NCBI GenBank assembly: GCA_022495995.1
Contig: JAFEMH010000077.1
Span: 806,001-870,000 of the forward strand
Reading direction: 5' to 3'
From: Adenophora triphylla var. japonica
Lineage: Eukaryota > Streptophyta > Magnoliopsida > Asterales > Campanulaceae
DNA length: 64,000 nucleotides
Part shown: positions 36,146-47,968 of the stretch, piece by piece
Layout: the number at the start of each line of letters is the position of its first letter
Position numbering within the stretch: the first letter of the stretch is position 1
The notes under the pieces: generated by a model
Seen by the model: only the letters and a program-made list of their open reading frames with translations
Databases searched by the model: none
Told to the model about the DNA's origin: nothing
Position numbers and translations under genes: made by a program

Positions 36146-36633
36146 TCAATTAGAAAATAGGGCGGGATACGACTCTCGCATCTCACTCTCGAGCTCCCAC
36201 GTCGCTTCTCTTTCTGTATGGTTTCTCCACTGCACTTTCACATAGGGGATTACTCGCTTCCTAAATATCTGATCTTTTTGATCCACAATCTTCACATGTT
36301 GCTTGTCATAACTCAAATTGGCACGAAATCTCAGCTGCTTATACTCAATCACATGGCTCGGGTCGGAGATATACTTTCTCAACATCGAGACATGAAACAC
36401 ATTATGCTTTCCAGTAAGTACAGGTGGTAAAGCCAACTTATAGGCTACCTGCCCAACTCGCTCCAAAATATCAAACGGTCCCACATATCTTGGGCTTAAC
36501 TTCCCCCGAATACCAAATCTCATAACTCTCTTGGTTGGTGAAATCTTCAAGAACACATGGTCCCCCAACTGAAATTCCAAGTCTCGTTGTCGTCGATCTG
36601 TGTACGAATTTTGTACTCTGAGCGGTTAATAAC
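36146..36633 (-). pseudogene. Tekay-C integrase C-terminus and chromodomain-like end
   Basis: The frame 36580-36146 contains FQLGDHVFLKISPTK and RGKLSPRYVGPFDIL (the GPY/F module), then VFHVSMLRKYISDPSHVI and a chromodomain-like end (VIPYVKVQWRNHTEREATWE, then YPALF). The chromodomain in this lineage guides integration to heterochromatin. Continuity with the core is broken by the inserted element at 36634. Confidence 0.88.
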
Positions 36634-38353
36634 TGATGGATGTGGTTTTACCCATCCAAAATATATATTTCCTAGCTTATTTGATGCTCGAAACCTTGGA
36701 AATTTAATGTATTTTGTAGTGTTTTGAAAGTACAGGGGTTGAAGTACAATTACCGACAAAATGGAGGATTGGAGCGTACTTTGGAAGTTTTTGGATCAAA
36801 TTGCAATTCTGGAAAATATGGGACAAAACTGACATTTGGAAGTTCAAGGGCCAAACCGTAAATCTTGGAAATTTAGGGACTAAATTGAAAATATGGAAAT
36901 TTTGGAGGAATTTGATTTATAAAAATTCATGGGTTAAAATGAAAAATAAAATCTCAAAGAGCGAGGTGCAAAAGAATTTTTTATAGTGATCAAAGTGCGA
37001 CGGCGAAATTGCGGAACGAACCGAATAAAAAATGGTACTAAAACAAGGCAATGAATGGCTGGCCAATCTAGGCCATGGCCGAGGAATCTGTGAGGAAAAT
37101 GGGGCCAAGGCAAGACACAAACAAGCAAGGATTCATGGGCCAAGCTGGAAGCTGTTTGGGCCGTGGCCAAGGCATGGACATGGGCGATCGCCGTTACACT
37201 TTGGGCGGCCGCACAAAATCAAGTTATTGGCCGAGAATTGTCTCTGTACACTTGGGCAGCCGGTGGGCCAACGTGGGCGACCGCCCACAAAGTTTTCAGC
37301 AACGAAATTAATTCCGTCACAAATAAGGAAAACGTGATTTCAACAGATTTGCACAGAATCAGTGACGGATTTCGGGAGATTTTCTATTTTGACTAGGATT
37401 TTGATCATAATTTGTTTCCAAAAAGGATTTTCACCTCCCTCCTCCTATAAAAACAACCCTAGACTAGTTTTGTATCATCTTTTATCTTTTATTTTTGGGA
37501 TCTTGGAATCTTTTTTTTCTTTCATCTTTGGATCTTTTAATCTTTTGAATATTTTTATTCTCTACATTTTTAGTTTAGGTTTTTATTTTTTTTGGAAGAT
37601 GAAAGAACAAGGTTTTGATTTGTTTATTCTAATGGCCATTCAAGGCTAATTTATTTTATTCATGGATTGAGGTGAGTAACAATTTGATCTTTATGCTAAG
37701 GTTCTAATTCTTCCTATCTCTCTTTCGTTCTTGTTCTCTCAATATTCTTCAAGATCATTCATAGGCTTCAATTGTATGTTAAGATACTTTTGGCCTATGA
37801 ATCTATTTGGGTATAAATTGTTTCAGTAACTCGGACATTTATGCATTGACCATTATTGAGAGAATAGATTTAATTGAGGACGTAACTGAAATCAATGAAT
37901 CTAGGTTCTTATGTTCTTGTGATTTAAATTGAATCTCTTGAAGGTTTATATTGACATAACTAAATATATAAACAAGATAGAGAGATTAGGGTTTTAATGT
38001 GCTTATCGACGTAACTGTGATATGAACATCTTAACCCTATAATTTTGTGAACGAACCCAAGAATGAGATTGAATTCTTTTTACATAAAATAAAAATCATA
38101 AAGTGAAAATTGTTATGATCCCCAATCCATGAATCCCTTGTCTCTTATTATCTTTAATTTATTTATTTTGCTTTCTTAGTTTAATAATTCAATCAAATCA
38201 AAAACCCTTTTTCCTTTGTTTCTTTTTACATTAATTAAATCAATTTGTTCAACACAAAATCTCTGTGGATTCGACCCTTGCTTGTGCATACTACTACATC
38301 GGTAACTTGTACACTTGCAAGGTATTTTATTACAAGAGGATTTTTATCCATCA
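36634..38353 (+). mobile_element. solo LTR or small non-autonomous LTR-type insertion
   Basis: Starts TGATGGATGTGG and ends TTTTTATCCATCA, with 5-bp target duplication ATAAC (36629-36633 and 38354-38358). The ends form the inverted pair TGATGGAT/ATCCATCA. A TATA-like box (TATAAAAA, 37446-37453) with a pyrimidine-rich start region supports LTR identity and plus orientation. No internal region, primer site or convincing ORF, so a solo LTR is the simplest reading. Confidence 0.75.
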
Positions 38354-39270
38354 ATAACCATTTCTGAATCTGTTGTACTTTATCTGCGGTCACTTGGACA
38401 ATCTCCAGTCCTATCAATTTTCTCTCACCCACTTTATCCCAGCAAGTAGGCGATCTACACTTCCGTCCATACAATTCCTCATACGGTGCCATACCGATAC
38501 TAGCATGAAAACTGTTGTTGTAGGCGAATTCTACTAACGTCAAATATTCATCCCAAGTTCCTTGCCAATCCAATGATGTAGCTCTTAACATATCTTCATG
38601 CGTCTGAATGGTTCTCTCTGACTGTCCATCTGTTTATGGGTGAAAAGTTGTACTCATAGTCAACTCTGTACCCAATGCCTTCTGTAGACTCTTCTAAAAT
38701 TTTGAGGTGAACCTCGCATCTCGATCAGACACTATCGAAACTGGTATCCCATGTAATCTTACAATCTCATCAACATACAACTTAGCTAATTTCTCGAGCT
38801 AATCTGTCACCTTAATTGCCCTAAAATGAGCAGACTTCGTAAGTCTGTCCACTATAACCCAAATCGCATTGTGACCTCTCAACGTCTTCGGTAGTCCAAC
38901 TACTATATCCATTGCTATGTTCTCCCACTTCCATTCCAGAATTGGTAATGACTATAGTAATCCTGCTGGTCTCTGGTGTTTACTCTTCACTTGTTGACAC
39001 ACCAAACATCTTGATACAAAAACTGCCACATCTCCCTTCATGTTGTTCCACCAAAATTATTCTCTTAGATTCCTATACATCTTTGTACTTCCAGAATGTA
39101 CAGAAAACCTTGAACAGTGAGATTCCTTCAGAATCTCCCTTTTTATATCCTCATTGCTAGGCACCCAAATCCTTGATTGGTACCTCAAAATCCCATCGTC
39201 TCCAACACGAAAATTTGTTATTTTCCTTTTGCCATACTCTCACGTATCTTTACAGCATCTTCATCAATTC
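38354..39270 (-). pseudogene. Tekay-C integrase core
   Basis: Broken frames. Visible pieces: [14 protein letters not shown] (first Asp), [12 protein letters not shown] (second Asp), [10 protein letters not shown] (Glu) and, in the 118-codon open piece 38591-38235, the post-core segment [22 protein letters not shown] stop just before TDGQSERT lies at a Gln position. All three catalytic acids are present, but not in one frame. Confidence 0.85.
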
Positions 39271-39271
39271 C

Positions 39272-39814
39272 TTATGCTTCCTTGATTCGGTCCAAAAGCA
39301 TTGGCTGAACACTTAACTGAGCCAAATACCCTCTAACTCTCACTTCCATACTTGAAACCTCAATACTATCCCATGTACTTACCCCCTTAGAAATCAACAT
39401 CGCTAAGGTTCCACGATTCTTCCTACTCAATACATTCGCTAGCTTATTGGCCTTTCCTGGATGATATAAAATTGTACAGTCATAATCCTTAAGTAACTTC
39501 AGCCATATCCTTTGCCTCATGTTAAGTTCTTTCTGGGTGAAAATATACTTAAGACTCTTATTATCCGTGTAAATCTGACAAGTTACCCCATACAAGTAAC
39601 GTCTCCAAATATTCAATGCAAATACTATAACTGCTAACTCCAAATGGTAATTATTCTCATGGTTCTTCAATTGCCTTGACGCATAAGCTATAACCTTATC
39701 ATTCTGCATTAACACGCAGCCTAATTCATTAAGTGAAGCGTCACTATAAATCACAAATCCGTCCGATCTGGATGGTAAGGTAAGAACTGGTGCAGACACC
39801 AATCGTTGCTTCAA
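39272..39814 (-). pseudogene. Tekay-C RNase H
   Basis: Contains [31 protein letters not shown] and [14 protein letters not shown]. The later motif reads [11 protein letters not shown] where the family usually has an Asp before ALSR, so a catalytic residue appears lost. Follows RT as normal. Confidence 0.88.
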
Positions 39815-39817
39815 CTC

Positions 39818-40842
39818 CTAGAAATTGTTCTCACATTCCTCTGACCAAATGAACTTTGCTCCTTCCTGCGTTAACCTTATTAACGGTACTGACAACTTTG
39901 AGAATCCCTCAACAAATCTTCTATAATATCCTGCTAATCCCAAGAAACTTCTTATCTCGCTAACCGTTGTTGGTCTCTCCCAATTTACTATAGCCTCAAT
40001 TTTTGTTGGATCTACTGCAACTCCATCCTTAGACACCACATGTCCTTAGAACGCCACTTTCTCGAGCCAAAATTCACATTTCTTGAACTTAGCATACAAC
40101 TGTTGTTCTCTTAAAATCTGCAGCACTAACCTCAAATGCCCTTCATGATCTTCTTTGGCCTTCAAATACATTAGGATGGCATCAATAAATACAATCACAC
40201 ACTTAACCAAGAACTTCTGAAATATCCTATTCATTAGCTCCATGAATGCTGTCGGCGCATTAGTTAATCCGAACCGCATGACCAAAAATTCATAGTGACC
40301 GTACCATGTCCTAAAGGCCATCTTTGCAATATCCTCCTTCTTTACTCTCAACTGATGATACCCAGATCTCAAATCTATCTTAAAAAATAACACACTCCTC
40401 GAAGTTGGTCAAGCAAGTCATCTATCCTTGGTAACAGATATTGATTCCTTACCATTACACAATTCAATTCTCGGTAGTCGATACACAACCTCATCGACCC
40501 ATCCTTCTTCTTTGGGAACAACACAGGTGCACCCCATGGTGACACACTCTACCTAATGAAACCCTTGTCCAATAATTCTTGTAACTGTTCCTTTAACTCC
40601 TTGAGTTCTGTTGGAGCCATTCTGTAGAGCGCCTTCGATATTGGTACGGTCTCTGGTACTAAATCTATGGAAAATTCAACTTCTCTCTCTAGTGGTACTC
40701 CTGGTAAACATTCTGGAAACACGTCTTTAAAATCCCTAACCACTGAAAGAGATTCTATGCTTACTTCCTTCTTATCCGTCTCGCTAATATAGGCCAAGAA
40801 TCCTTTACCTCCTTTTCTTAACAACTTGTGAGCCTTCGTCAC
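39818..40842 (-). pseudogene. Tekay-C reverse transcriptase
   Basis: Pieces at 40842-40549 (pol start through LLDKGFIR), about 40548-40394 ([24 protein letters not shown]), 40393-40046 ([23 protein letters not shown] and active site [11 protein letters not shown]) and 40039-39818 (thumb, [17 protein letters not shown]). The second Asp of the FIDD motif is Ala, so the enzyme would be dead even in a restored frame. Confidence 0.9.
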
Positions 40843-42308
40843 TGAAATGAGACCGATCGCATTCTAGGCTTCGACCCTTTGAAATAAAATGCTTCTCCAA
40901 ATGGTAATCCAAAATAAACTTCCTTCTTAAAATAATCAACCCTGGCATGGTACGCGGCTAACCAGTCCATTCCCAAAATAATGTCAAATTCACCAATTTC
41001 TAAGTTGATAAGATCGACCTCCAGTTCTCTTTCATCTACTTTCAAAGGACACTTCCTAAACTCATACTTAATAGGGATTGATTCTCTAGGTGGAGTATCT
41101 ATTACTAAGGAATCTTCTAACGCTTCATGAATCAAATTCATGCGCTTTGCCAAATAAGTACTAATAACAGAATGCGTAGCACCGGTATCAATCAATGCAT
41201 ACACATTACGAGAATAGAGTTGGAATGTACCTGCAACGACATCATTAGTGGCTCTTGCATCTCTAGGTGCCATGGTAAACACACGACCACGGCCTCCTCC
41301 ATTTCCTTTGTTGTCATCCTTAGCTCCTTCAGCATGTGCATTCTTCTTAGGTTCTGGACACTTCCATTGCGGATGACCCACTTTATCACAATTGTAACAC
41401 TTCTTCTCTTTATACCAACATACATCGGTCTTGTTCTTCCCTTCACACACTTGACACTTTTCGCCTGATCCTTTTCCTTGAGCATCACTTTGATCCCCAT
41501 CTCTGCGCTTACTGTAGTTCTTGTTCTGATACTTGTTACTAGCACCTTCCTTTCCACGGTTCTCTTCTGTAGCCTTCCTTTTGTTACTGGTCCCATCCCG
41601 GTTCCAGCTTCCAGCATACCCTTTCGTCCCACTTAACTCTTTCTCTATCACTTTCTTTTTCTCTTCTCGCTTACTGCGATAACTGTTTGCTTCTTTCTCC
41701 ACCACCCTTGCCCTGTCCAGCACTTGTCCATATGTTGGCAGCAGTAATGGAGTAATCCTATACCGGATCCTGTCATTCAGACCATCTTCAAACTTCTTTG
41801 CATTATGCTCTTCATTATCAAAGAACTTTGGGGCAAATTCCAGCAGCTCGGTGAACTTCGCACAGTATTCCTCCACCGTCAAGTTTTCCTTAGTCAACAT
41901 CATAAATTCTACCACTTTGGCATTCCGAACGCTCGTCGGGTAATACTTTTCATTAAATACATTCTTGAACATATCCCATGGGAAATTGCCATCTCCACGT
42001 GCATCAGCTGCCCTTTTCTTGGCTTCCCACCACTTAAGATCTTGTCCTTTCAACATGACAGTCGCAAACACTACCTTCTGCTCAGGTGTGCAACTCAACG
42101 TTTCAAATACTTTCTCCATATCCTTGATCCACTCCTCTGGTTTCTCCTTTAGACTGCCGGAAAACGACTCTGGGTTCCTCTTCGGGAATAGCTCTAACGG
42201 ATCCCTTAGCGGTAGTGGTTGAGCTTGCGGTTGAGGCTGAGCCAAGGTTGCTTCTACCTAACCAATGCCTGCCACCGTCTGGATCAGCATTTGCAGGAGG
42301 TTTGCCAT
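40839..42308 (-). pseudogene. Tekay-C gag and protease
   Basis: The gag ATG is at 42308 (MANLLQML); a TAG follows after about 15 codons near 42265, after which the frame is open to 40839 (468 codons). Gag has the capsid homology (FSGSLKEKPEEWIKDMEKVF, VVFATVMLKGQDLKWW), a zinc knuckle CYNCDKVGHPQWKC and then the protease with YALIDTGATHSVIS and FDIILGMDWLAAYHA. A frame change near 40842 separates it from pol. This is the best-preserved part of the element. Confidence 0.9.
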
Positions 42309-42879
42309 GTCTGGATCTGGCTGCTCCTTGTTGTTTCATCCGTTACTGTTACTAGAGTTACTTCGGTTGTTCCTCAACATCTGAGGACAATATAATACCC
42401 TCATTAGGGTTACAATTCTAAACGCTATCACTCAAGTCAACACTAGCATTACTCAATGCTAAATACTTTTATACCATAGCATAAGCCGTCTCATCAGACT
42501 AAACATTTAAATCATAGGTCAATTCACTAAACCATTGGTCGATTCAATAGACCGACATTACTGTCATAAGTCGTTTCAATAGACTTATTGGTCGTTTCAA
42601 TAGACCAGTTATTATTCACATTCGGCCGTTTCAATAAGACGATTACTATTTGCATTGGTCATTTCAATAGACCAATATTTTCCCGTTTTGGTTAACACAC
42701 TTGTTTAACACTATGGAACAAAATCAATCAAGATATAATTCAAAATACTGAATACGCTTTATTTCATAAAACCTGAATGAAAACAATCAATCCTCGAGTT
42801 CTTACTACTTAGAACTAGAGTACTACTAACTACTACTATCATTTCAAAAACAAAGAAAACAAAACACTCTACTTCCCAC
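42309..42879 (-). other. Tekay-C leader, 3' part
   Basis: Untranslated region before gag. Contains the hairpin array annotated at 42484-42690. No ORF worth reporting. Confidence 0.6.
42484..42690 (-). repeat. hairpin array in Tekay-C leader
   Basis: On the minus strand, repeated hairpins with loop TATTGAAAC or close variants and stems GGTC/GACC (three copies) and AAGTC/GACTT (one copy), plus weaker ones. The plus-strand loop reads GTTTCAATA. Confidence 0.72.
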
Positions 42880-43106
42880 TCATGGCATAGCATTCTTCTT
42901 AGGCCTTCTCCTAGTTCTTCCACTTGGCATTTTCACTATCTTCTTGGATCCCTTTGGTCTTCCTCGGGACCTACACACTTGTGTCACTATTGGATTTAGC
43001 TCCTCTTCATCATCGTCATCAATTATAATTGGAGCAACTTCACTACCCTCAATATCGCTAGCTATTTCCTCATTTAAATCTTTCACCCCTAAATCCTCTT
43101 CATTTG
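42880..43106 (-). pseudogene. AT-hook-like ORF remnant in Tekay-C leader
   Basis: Open frame of about 75 codons with no ATG, ending at 42880; its 5' end runs into the LTR junction at 43107, so it looks N-terminally truncated. It encodes an acidic part with APIIIDDDDEEEL (hydrophobic run plus acidic patch, like a SUMO-interacting motif), an AT-hook-like core SRGRPKGSKK and a basic tail RTRRRPKK. It could be a captured host gene piece or an unusual leader ORF. Not a recognised Tekay protein. Confidence 0.45.
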
Positions 43107-44298
43107 GTTCATATCAAAGGAATATTTAGAAAATCACTACCGGCCACATTGGTAGTATATACTTTTATAAAACTATGGAATCCTATCACAAGGATGAATA
43201 CTTTCAAGTACTAAAGAATGTAATCCCTTACCTTGGGTTGCTTGCACTTCCTTGCAATACAAATCCTCGCACGAATCTACAATCATGCAAAATGAATCTT
43301 AGGTACAAGTAACCTCTATTTACTTAAGTACCAAAACCTCTTTTAATCCATCTTATTAACCTATGAGTTAATCTTCTTTAACTCCTTCTAAGGTTAACTA
43401 ACCCCCATAAGGTTTACCAAACTATCCCTAGGGTTTTCTATATTCAATTCCCATCAATACCCTCTCTATTTCACTTTACACACACTATTTATACCTTTTC
43501 CAGCACACATAAACACACACAAACACACACACACACATGCCGCCACACATTCACATGGCATATACACATACACGGATGCACACACACACTACACACACAC
43601 ACACACACACTGCATGCACATAGCACACACATGCACACAACACACATGCAACACACACACACCCTAACTCTAACGCACACAGCTGCCACACACATACAAC
43701 ACACACAAAACCCTAATCTCTTTTCCAAACCCTAGCATGGAATATTTAGGTCAAAACCATTTAATTACCATTCCCAAACCCTAATCATAACCATTAATAT
43801 TAGGTTTTCAATTTAATATCCCAAATCAACAATAACACCTTTGGTTTCCCAAAACCCTAATCACACTCTTAATCTTTTAGGGTTTTCTAAGGTTTCATAA
43901 AACCAAAACTAGAGGGAACAAATAAGAGAGTTGAGGATTACCTTAATGATTTCAATTCCGACCAAGCTTCGACCAAAACTCCGGCCTCTTTTTCTCTCTT
44001 GGCTGATCTCTCTCCCTCCCTCTCTTGCCGCCTCTCTCTCTCTCTCTCTTTTCTTTCTTTTCTTTTCTTTGGTAAAATAATAAAGGGATACTAGGGTAAG
44101 GTAAGTATTTATATCCTTGACTTTTCAAAACCCTACCCCAAAAGGATTCAAATCCAATTCCTTATTTATTTGGGTTTCCTAATCCAAGCCCAAAACCAAA
44201 AGCCCAATTACTCCATTCATTAAATAAAAAAGGCAAATACAATTATTAATTAAGGAAATAATTCAATTAATAAAGAAAAAGAAAATTGGTTTATTACG
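43107..44298 (-). repeat. Tekay-C 5' LTR fragment
   Basis: Collinear with array units from GTTCATATCAAAGG to the LTR start near 44298 (GGTTTATTAC, slightly altered). The LTR 3' end and primer site are missing at the 43107 junction. Carries CA and CT tracts and a TATA-like box (about 44105-44116). Confidence 0.88.
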
Positions 44299-44700
44299 TA
44301 GACCAGAGACCGAATCAAATCAAATCATATGATTTGATTCAATTTTTAAACATAAGTGGTTAGGCTCTATTTAGAAAAGTAATAACCCGTGCAATTCGAT
44401 TTTGTTTGCGGTCAGTCTGTGAGTGTCAAACCAAATCAACCCGAGCCAGGCCGTTCAAAATCAAAATCAAGTTAATCTTCACCATGTAAACATTTTTGTT
44501 TTCCAAAATCCTTCCCTCATATCCATTGTCCCTCCCACCAGTCCAATCCCTTTCTGTTTATCCCTTCCTTTCTATTTCTCTGGCTTTCACCATTAACTCA
44601 TATTTCCCTCAAAATTTGTTTTGAAATTCTTGTCATTGCTCTCTTTCTCTTTTTTTTTCACCTTCTACCCATGTCCACCATCCCTCCCACATGTTCTTTT
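44299..44700. other. spacer between Tekay-C and SIRE-D
   Basis: Non-coding. Contains a 22-bp perfect palindrome (44318-44339) and pyrimidine-rich stretches. Probably older intergenic sequence. Confidence 0.6.
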
Positions 44701-44705
44701 GTTTT

Positions 44706-45685
44706 TGTTAGTGTAAAACGCAGATGATATCATAAATGATTTCATCACTTTCCAAATGATTTCCCAAATGATTTTCTGTGCTGGAATTTATATAGTTGCA
44801 CATTTCTTGATTAATTATTTATGTACTAATATGCTAATATTTTCTGTGAGATGTTTGTATGTAAGTCCATATTTCAGGATATAATATGATGGAGGCATGA
44901 GCTAGAAATGTGGAAACGGTTGAGGAGATTAAGTTATGCACAAAACTACTTTTATGCATAAACTTTCACCAAGCCTTGTTTGTGTCAACAACTTCAAAAC
45001 ATATGTAGACCTTGTCAAGGTTGTTGCTGCTGATTAAGAGAGGGTACAAGGATAGAAAAGCTTGGGAGTACAAGGCCATAAAGCGTGGACTTGGAGAGCA
45101 AGTTTTCATTTTATAAAAAAGGGGAGATGGAGCTAACTATCCCCACAAAGTAAGGAACAAGCTAGCCACTTCCCCACTTCCTCCTCAATGCCAAGACAGC
45201 CCACGGCTGTTACAAGATGAGTAGCCTTCAAGACATTGAAGACTATAAATATGCATTGAAGGAGACATTTGAATACATGCCAATTACACATTTCACACCT
45301 TCAAGCATATATAGATAGAGTTCTTATTTGGTTCGATTTGTTCCATCCTCCCATACAACATTTCACACTTGATTACCTTGGTTTCAAGTTGTGTGTTGGC
45401 TAGGATTGGAATTCTTTCTTTATCTCTTGTTCCATACAACTTATATTGTATTAGTTATAGGGAATACTTTCGGCTTTTGTAATTCATTTTATATAGTGAT
45501 TATAAAGTCTTGCCTAAGGGGCATCCTCAAGTTATATGAGAAAAACAATTTTGGTGTTATTTTCCGCTGCAATCTCTTTACAAAATTGTTTTTCATTTCG
45601 AAGTGTGTGTGTGCTATCTCAAGTGCTATCATTGGTGCTATCATCACGTTGGATATCACTTGTGTTTTAGGACGTGACAATTTCA
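44706..45685 (+). repeat. SIRE-D 5' LTR
   Basis: TGTTAGTGTAAAACG to CAATTTCA, 980 bp. TATA box TATAAATATG at 45244-45253. Near its start it holds a dyad of the AGTG/CACT type (about 44730-44760), degraded relative to the 3' LTR. Confidence 0.95.
45244..45253 (+). promoter_or_regulatory. TATA box of SIRE-D LTR
   Basis: TATAAATATG about 540 bp into the LTR; the same box occurs near 55409 in the 3' LTR. Confidence 0.6.
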
Positions 45686-45687
45686 AT

Positions 45688-45700
45688 TAGTATCAGAGCC
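45688..45700 (+). other. primer-binding site, Met-tRNA type (SIRE-D)
   Basis: TAGTATCAGAGCC, one base off the standard TGGTATCAGAGCC, immediately after the 5' LTR. Confidence 0.82.
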
Positions 45701-45735
45701 TATCACTTGGCATACTAAGTGCTAGATCCGGTGTC

Positions 45736-46743
45736 ATGGCTTTTGATCCTGCAAATCTAAACCAAAAACGTCTTCCTGTTTTAGATGGTTCGAATTATGC
45801 ATATTGGAAGATCCATCTTCGCTCGTATATCAAATCAATTGATCTTCGAGCTTGGCGATCTGTAGTTAATAGATACTCTCTTCCATTGTTACCACCGGAT
45901 GAGGATGGTGACATTCAAGTCAAATCTGAAGCCGAGTTGACCAATGAAGAGATTGTCTTAGCTAACTACAATGAGAAAGCTCTTAATGCTATCTTTGAGT
46001 GGCTTGACATGCACATTTTTAAACTAGTTCAAAATAGTTCCACAGCAAAGGAAGCTTGCGATATTTTACAAAGGTTTTGTGAAGGTGATTCTAGTGTACG
46101 TGAAAACAAACTTAGAGGTCTTACTAGCAAGTTTGAAAGGTTGAGAATGGGTGAAAATGATACCATTTCCTCTTATTTGAAAAATTGTTTGACATTGCTA
46201 ATGAGTGTCAACTTTTAGGTGAACCTTTTAGAAATAAACAATTGGTTTCAAAGGCTATTAGAACTCCCTGAGCGTTTTAATATGAAGGTTTCATCTATAA
46301 AAGAGGCTCACAACCTTTCTACTATAGACATCAATTCTTTAATGAGCATTTTGAAAAAAAAATTGTCAAACCTTGCTGAGCAAAGTGAAGCTTCTAAAGG
46401 AAAGAGTGTTGGTTTAAAAGTTCAATCCTCAAGTTTAAATGATGAGAATGACGAAATTTTTGAGGAATTAGGTGAAGATGCTAGTGTTGCCATGCTTGCT
46501 AGGAAATATAATTCTATGTTAAGAAAGTTTAACAAAGAAAATGTACAGGTTAAGGCTAAAGAGCAACAAACCAAGGTGTACAATTCAATGCCAAAGAGGA
46601 CATTTCCATCTATTCAGAAAGGTGTTCCTATAAGAAGAGCATCATCAGATCAATCTCGATCTGATCCAAAGTACCTTGAGTCAATCCAATGTCATGCATG
46701 CTCTGGAGGGGTCATTACTCAAACGAGTGTGCTAACACTCTAA
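45736..46743 (+). pseudogene. SIRE-D gag
   Basis: ATG at 45736 (MAFDPANLNQKRLPVL). The segment NYAYWKIHLRSYIKSID and the later ENKLRGLTSKFERLRMGENDTISSYL are typical of copia gag. A stop at 46216 and a frame change divide it from the second part (46219-46743), which ends near a Cys-His stretch (CHACSGG). Confidence 0.85.
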
Positions 46744-47359
46744 GAAAGATGGGGAAGAACCTATGGGTATCCCTCAGTGATAATGAAGATAAGGAGACCA
46801 ATCAATATGAAGATTCAGATCAAACAGCAATGATGGTCACAAATTATGACTCAGACACTCACTGACCGTGTTATATCAAGTGATATCCAAGCTGGGTCCC
46901 GCAGGTATACCAATTTGTGTTTAACAAATGTTGTTTGTTTTATGAGTTCTATTGACATAGATGCAGGTAGTTCACAAGAGTGTGAACAATGTGATGAGTC
47001 AAGCAAAGATAAGCTCATTTGCGGTCTCAAGAACCTCTACAAGGAATTGCTTGACGAATGGAAGAAAGAGAACAAGAAGGTGGTGTTCCTGTCCAAAGAG
47101 GTTCAAGATCTGACTGATGGCATGACTAAGTTGGAATTCCAACTCACAAAAAAGGATGCGGAGCTGGACAAAGTCAAGGCCAAACTTACTCTAGCCGATG
47201 CCAATTTTAAGAAACTCAACACAGGTTCTTCCAAGCTGGTTGAAATCCTTGGGTTGAGAAAACCACTCAAGGCAGGTATGGGTTTTCAAGTGTCTTTAAA
47301 TGCTATTACATCTACTTTGGCTAATAAAGAAGATAAATGGTTTTGTTAAAGAAAGGGAT
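46744..47359 (+). pseudogene. SIRE-D gag-pol linker with coiled coil
   Basis: The open frame 46846-47349 has a long Lys/Glu/Leu-rich helix (KDLTDG-like region, KLEFQLTKKDAELDKVKAKL). SIRE elements usually have such a coiled-coil segment in Gag. No catalytic motif. Confidence 0.6.
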
Positions 47360-47968
47360 AATGTTAAAGTTCTGTCTTTTGATTAGATCTCTGACAAAGT
47401 CAGAGTATGTAACTATTGTTACTCAACTGGACATTTTAAAAATAAATGTAAAACTCTTTTAAAGAAACAGTCCAGTTCATCAGTGCTACCTGAAGTGTTG
47501 CCTAGCACTTCAGATATCACTTGCAGTCAGAAGGGAATTAATCCAAGTAAGAAAGCATGGAAACCTAAATCTAATCTGAGATGTGATGTTGTTTACACTG
47601 CTTTAAAATTAAACCAATATTGAAGGTTCATGGTATTTTGATAGTGGTTGTTCACGTCACATGACGGGAACAAATTTTTTTTAAAGAAATATGAACCTAT
47701 TCAAGGTGGTAGTGTAACATATGGTGGTGGTGGCAAGAGTAATATAGTAGGAAAAGATATTCTTAATATACCTGGATTTCCTGCTTTGAAAAATATTTTG
47801 CATGTTGATGGACTTGTAACTAATTTAATTAGTATTAGCCAACTTTGTGATGACAACCTTGAAGTGAAATTCAATAAGAACACTTGTGAAGTTTTTGATT
47901 GTACTAATAATTGTGTTATGTCAGGTACTAGGTCAAGTAATAAATGTTATCTTGTTGAGGATAAATAA
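47360..47968 (+). pseudogene. SIRE-D zinc knuckle and protease
   Basis: Zinc knuckle CNYCYSTGHFKNKC at 47408-47449, then at about 47628 WYFDSGCSRHMTG, the copia protease active site (D-S-G) with the usual CSRHMTG. The frame breaks after that; the rest of the protease fold (NILHVDGLVTNLISISQLCD) is in the ORF 47648-47968. Confidence 0.88.

Larger units (their letters stand above)
36101..44298 (-). mobile_element. Tekay-C: parental Ty3/gypsy chromovirus body
   Basis: Minus-strand element: 5' LTR fragment (44298-43107), leader, gag-protease, RT, RNase H, integrase with a C-terminal chromodomain-like segment, polypurine tract and 3' LTR (unit 8). The order RT-RNase H-integrase defines Ty3/gypsy, and the end segment VIPYVKVQWRN ... 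EATWE fits the Tekay/Del chromoviruses. It is broken by stops, frameshifts and a 1,720-bp insertion (36634-38353). Confidence 0.88.

Noticed and set aside
36801..37649. Several overlapping ORFs in the solo-LTR-like insertion
   Set aside because: Short, on both strands, overlapping each other; the region has LTR features and no domain.
38260..38290. tRNA-like B-box word (GGTCGAATCC on the minus strand) in the solo LTR
   Set aside because: No A-box at the right distance and no cloverleaf; it is a common word in plant LTRs.
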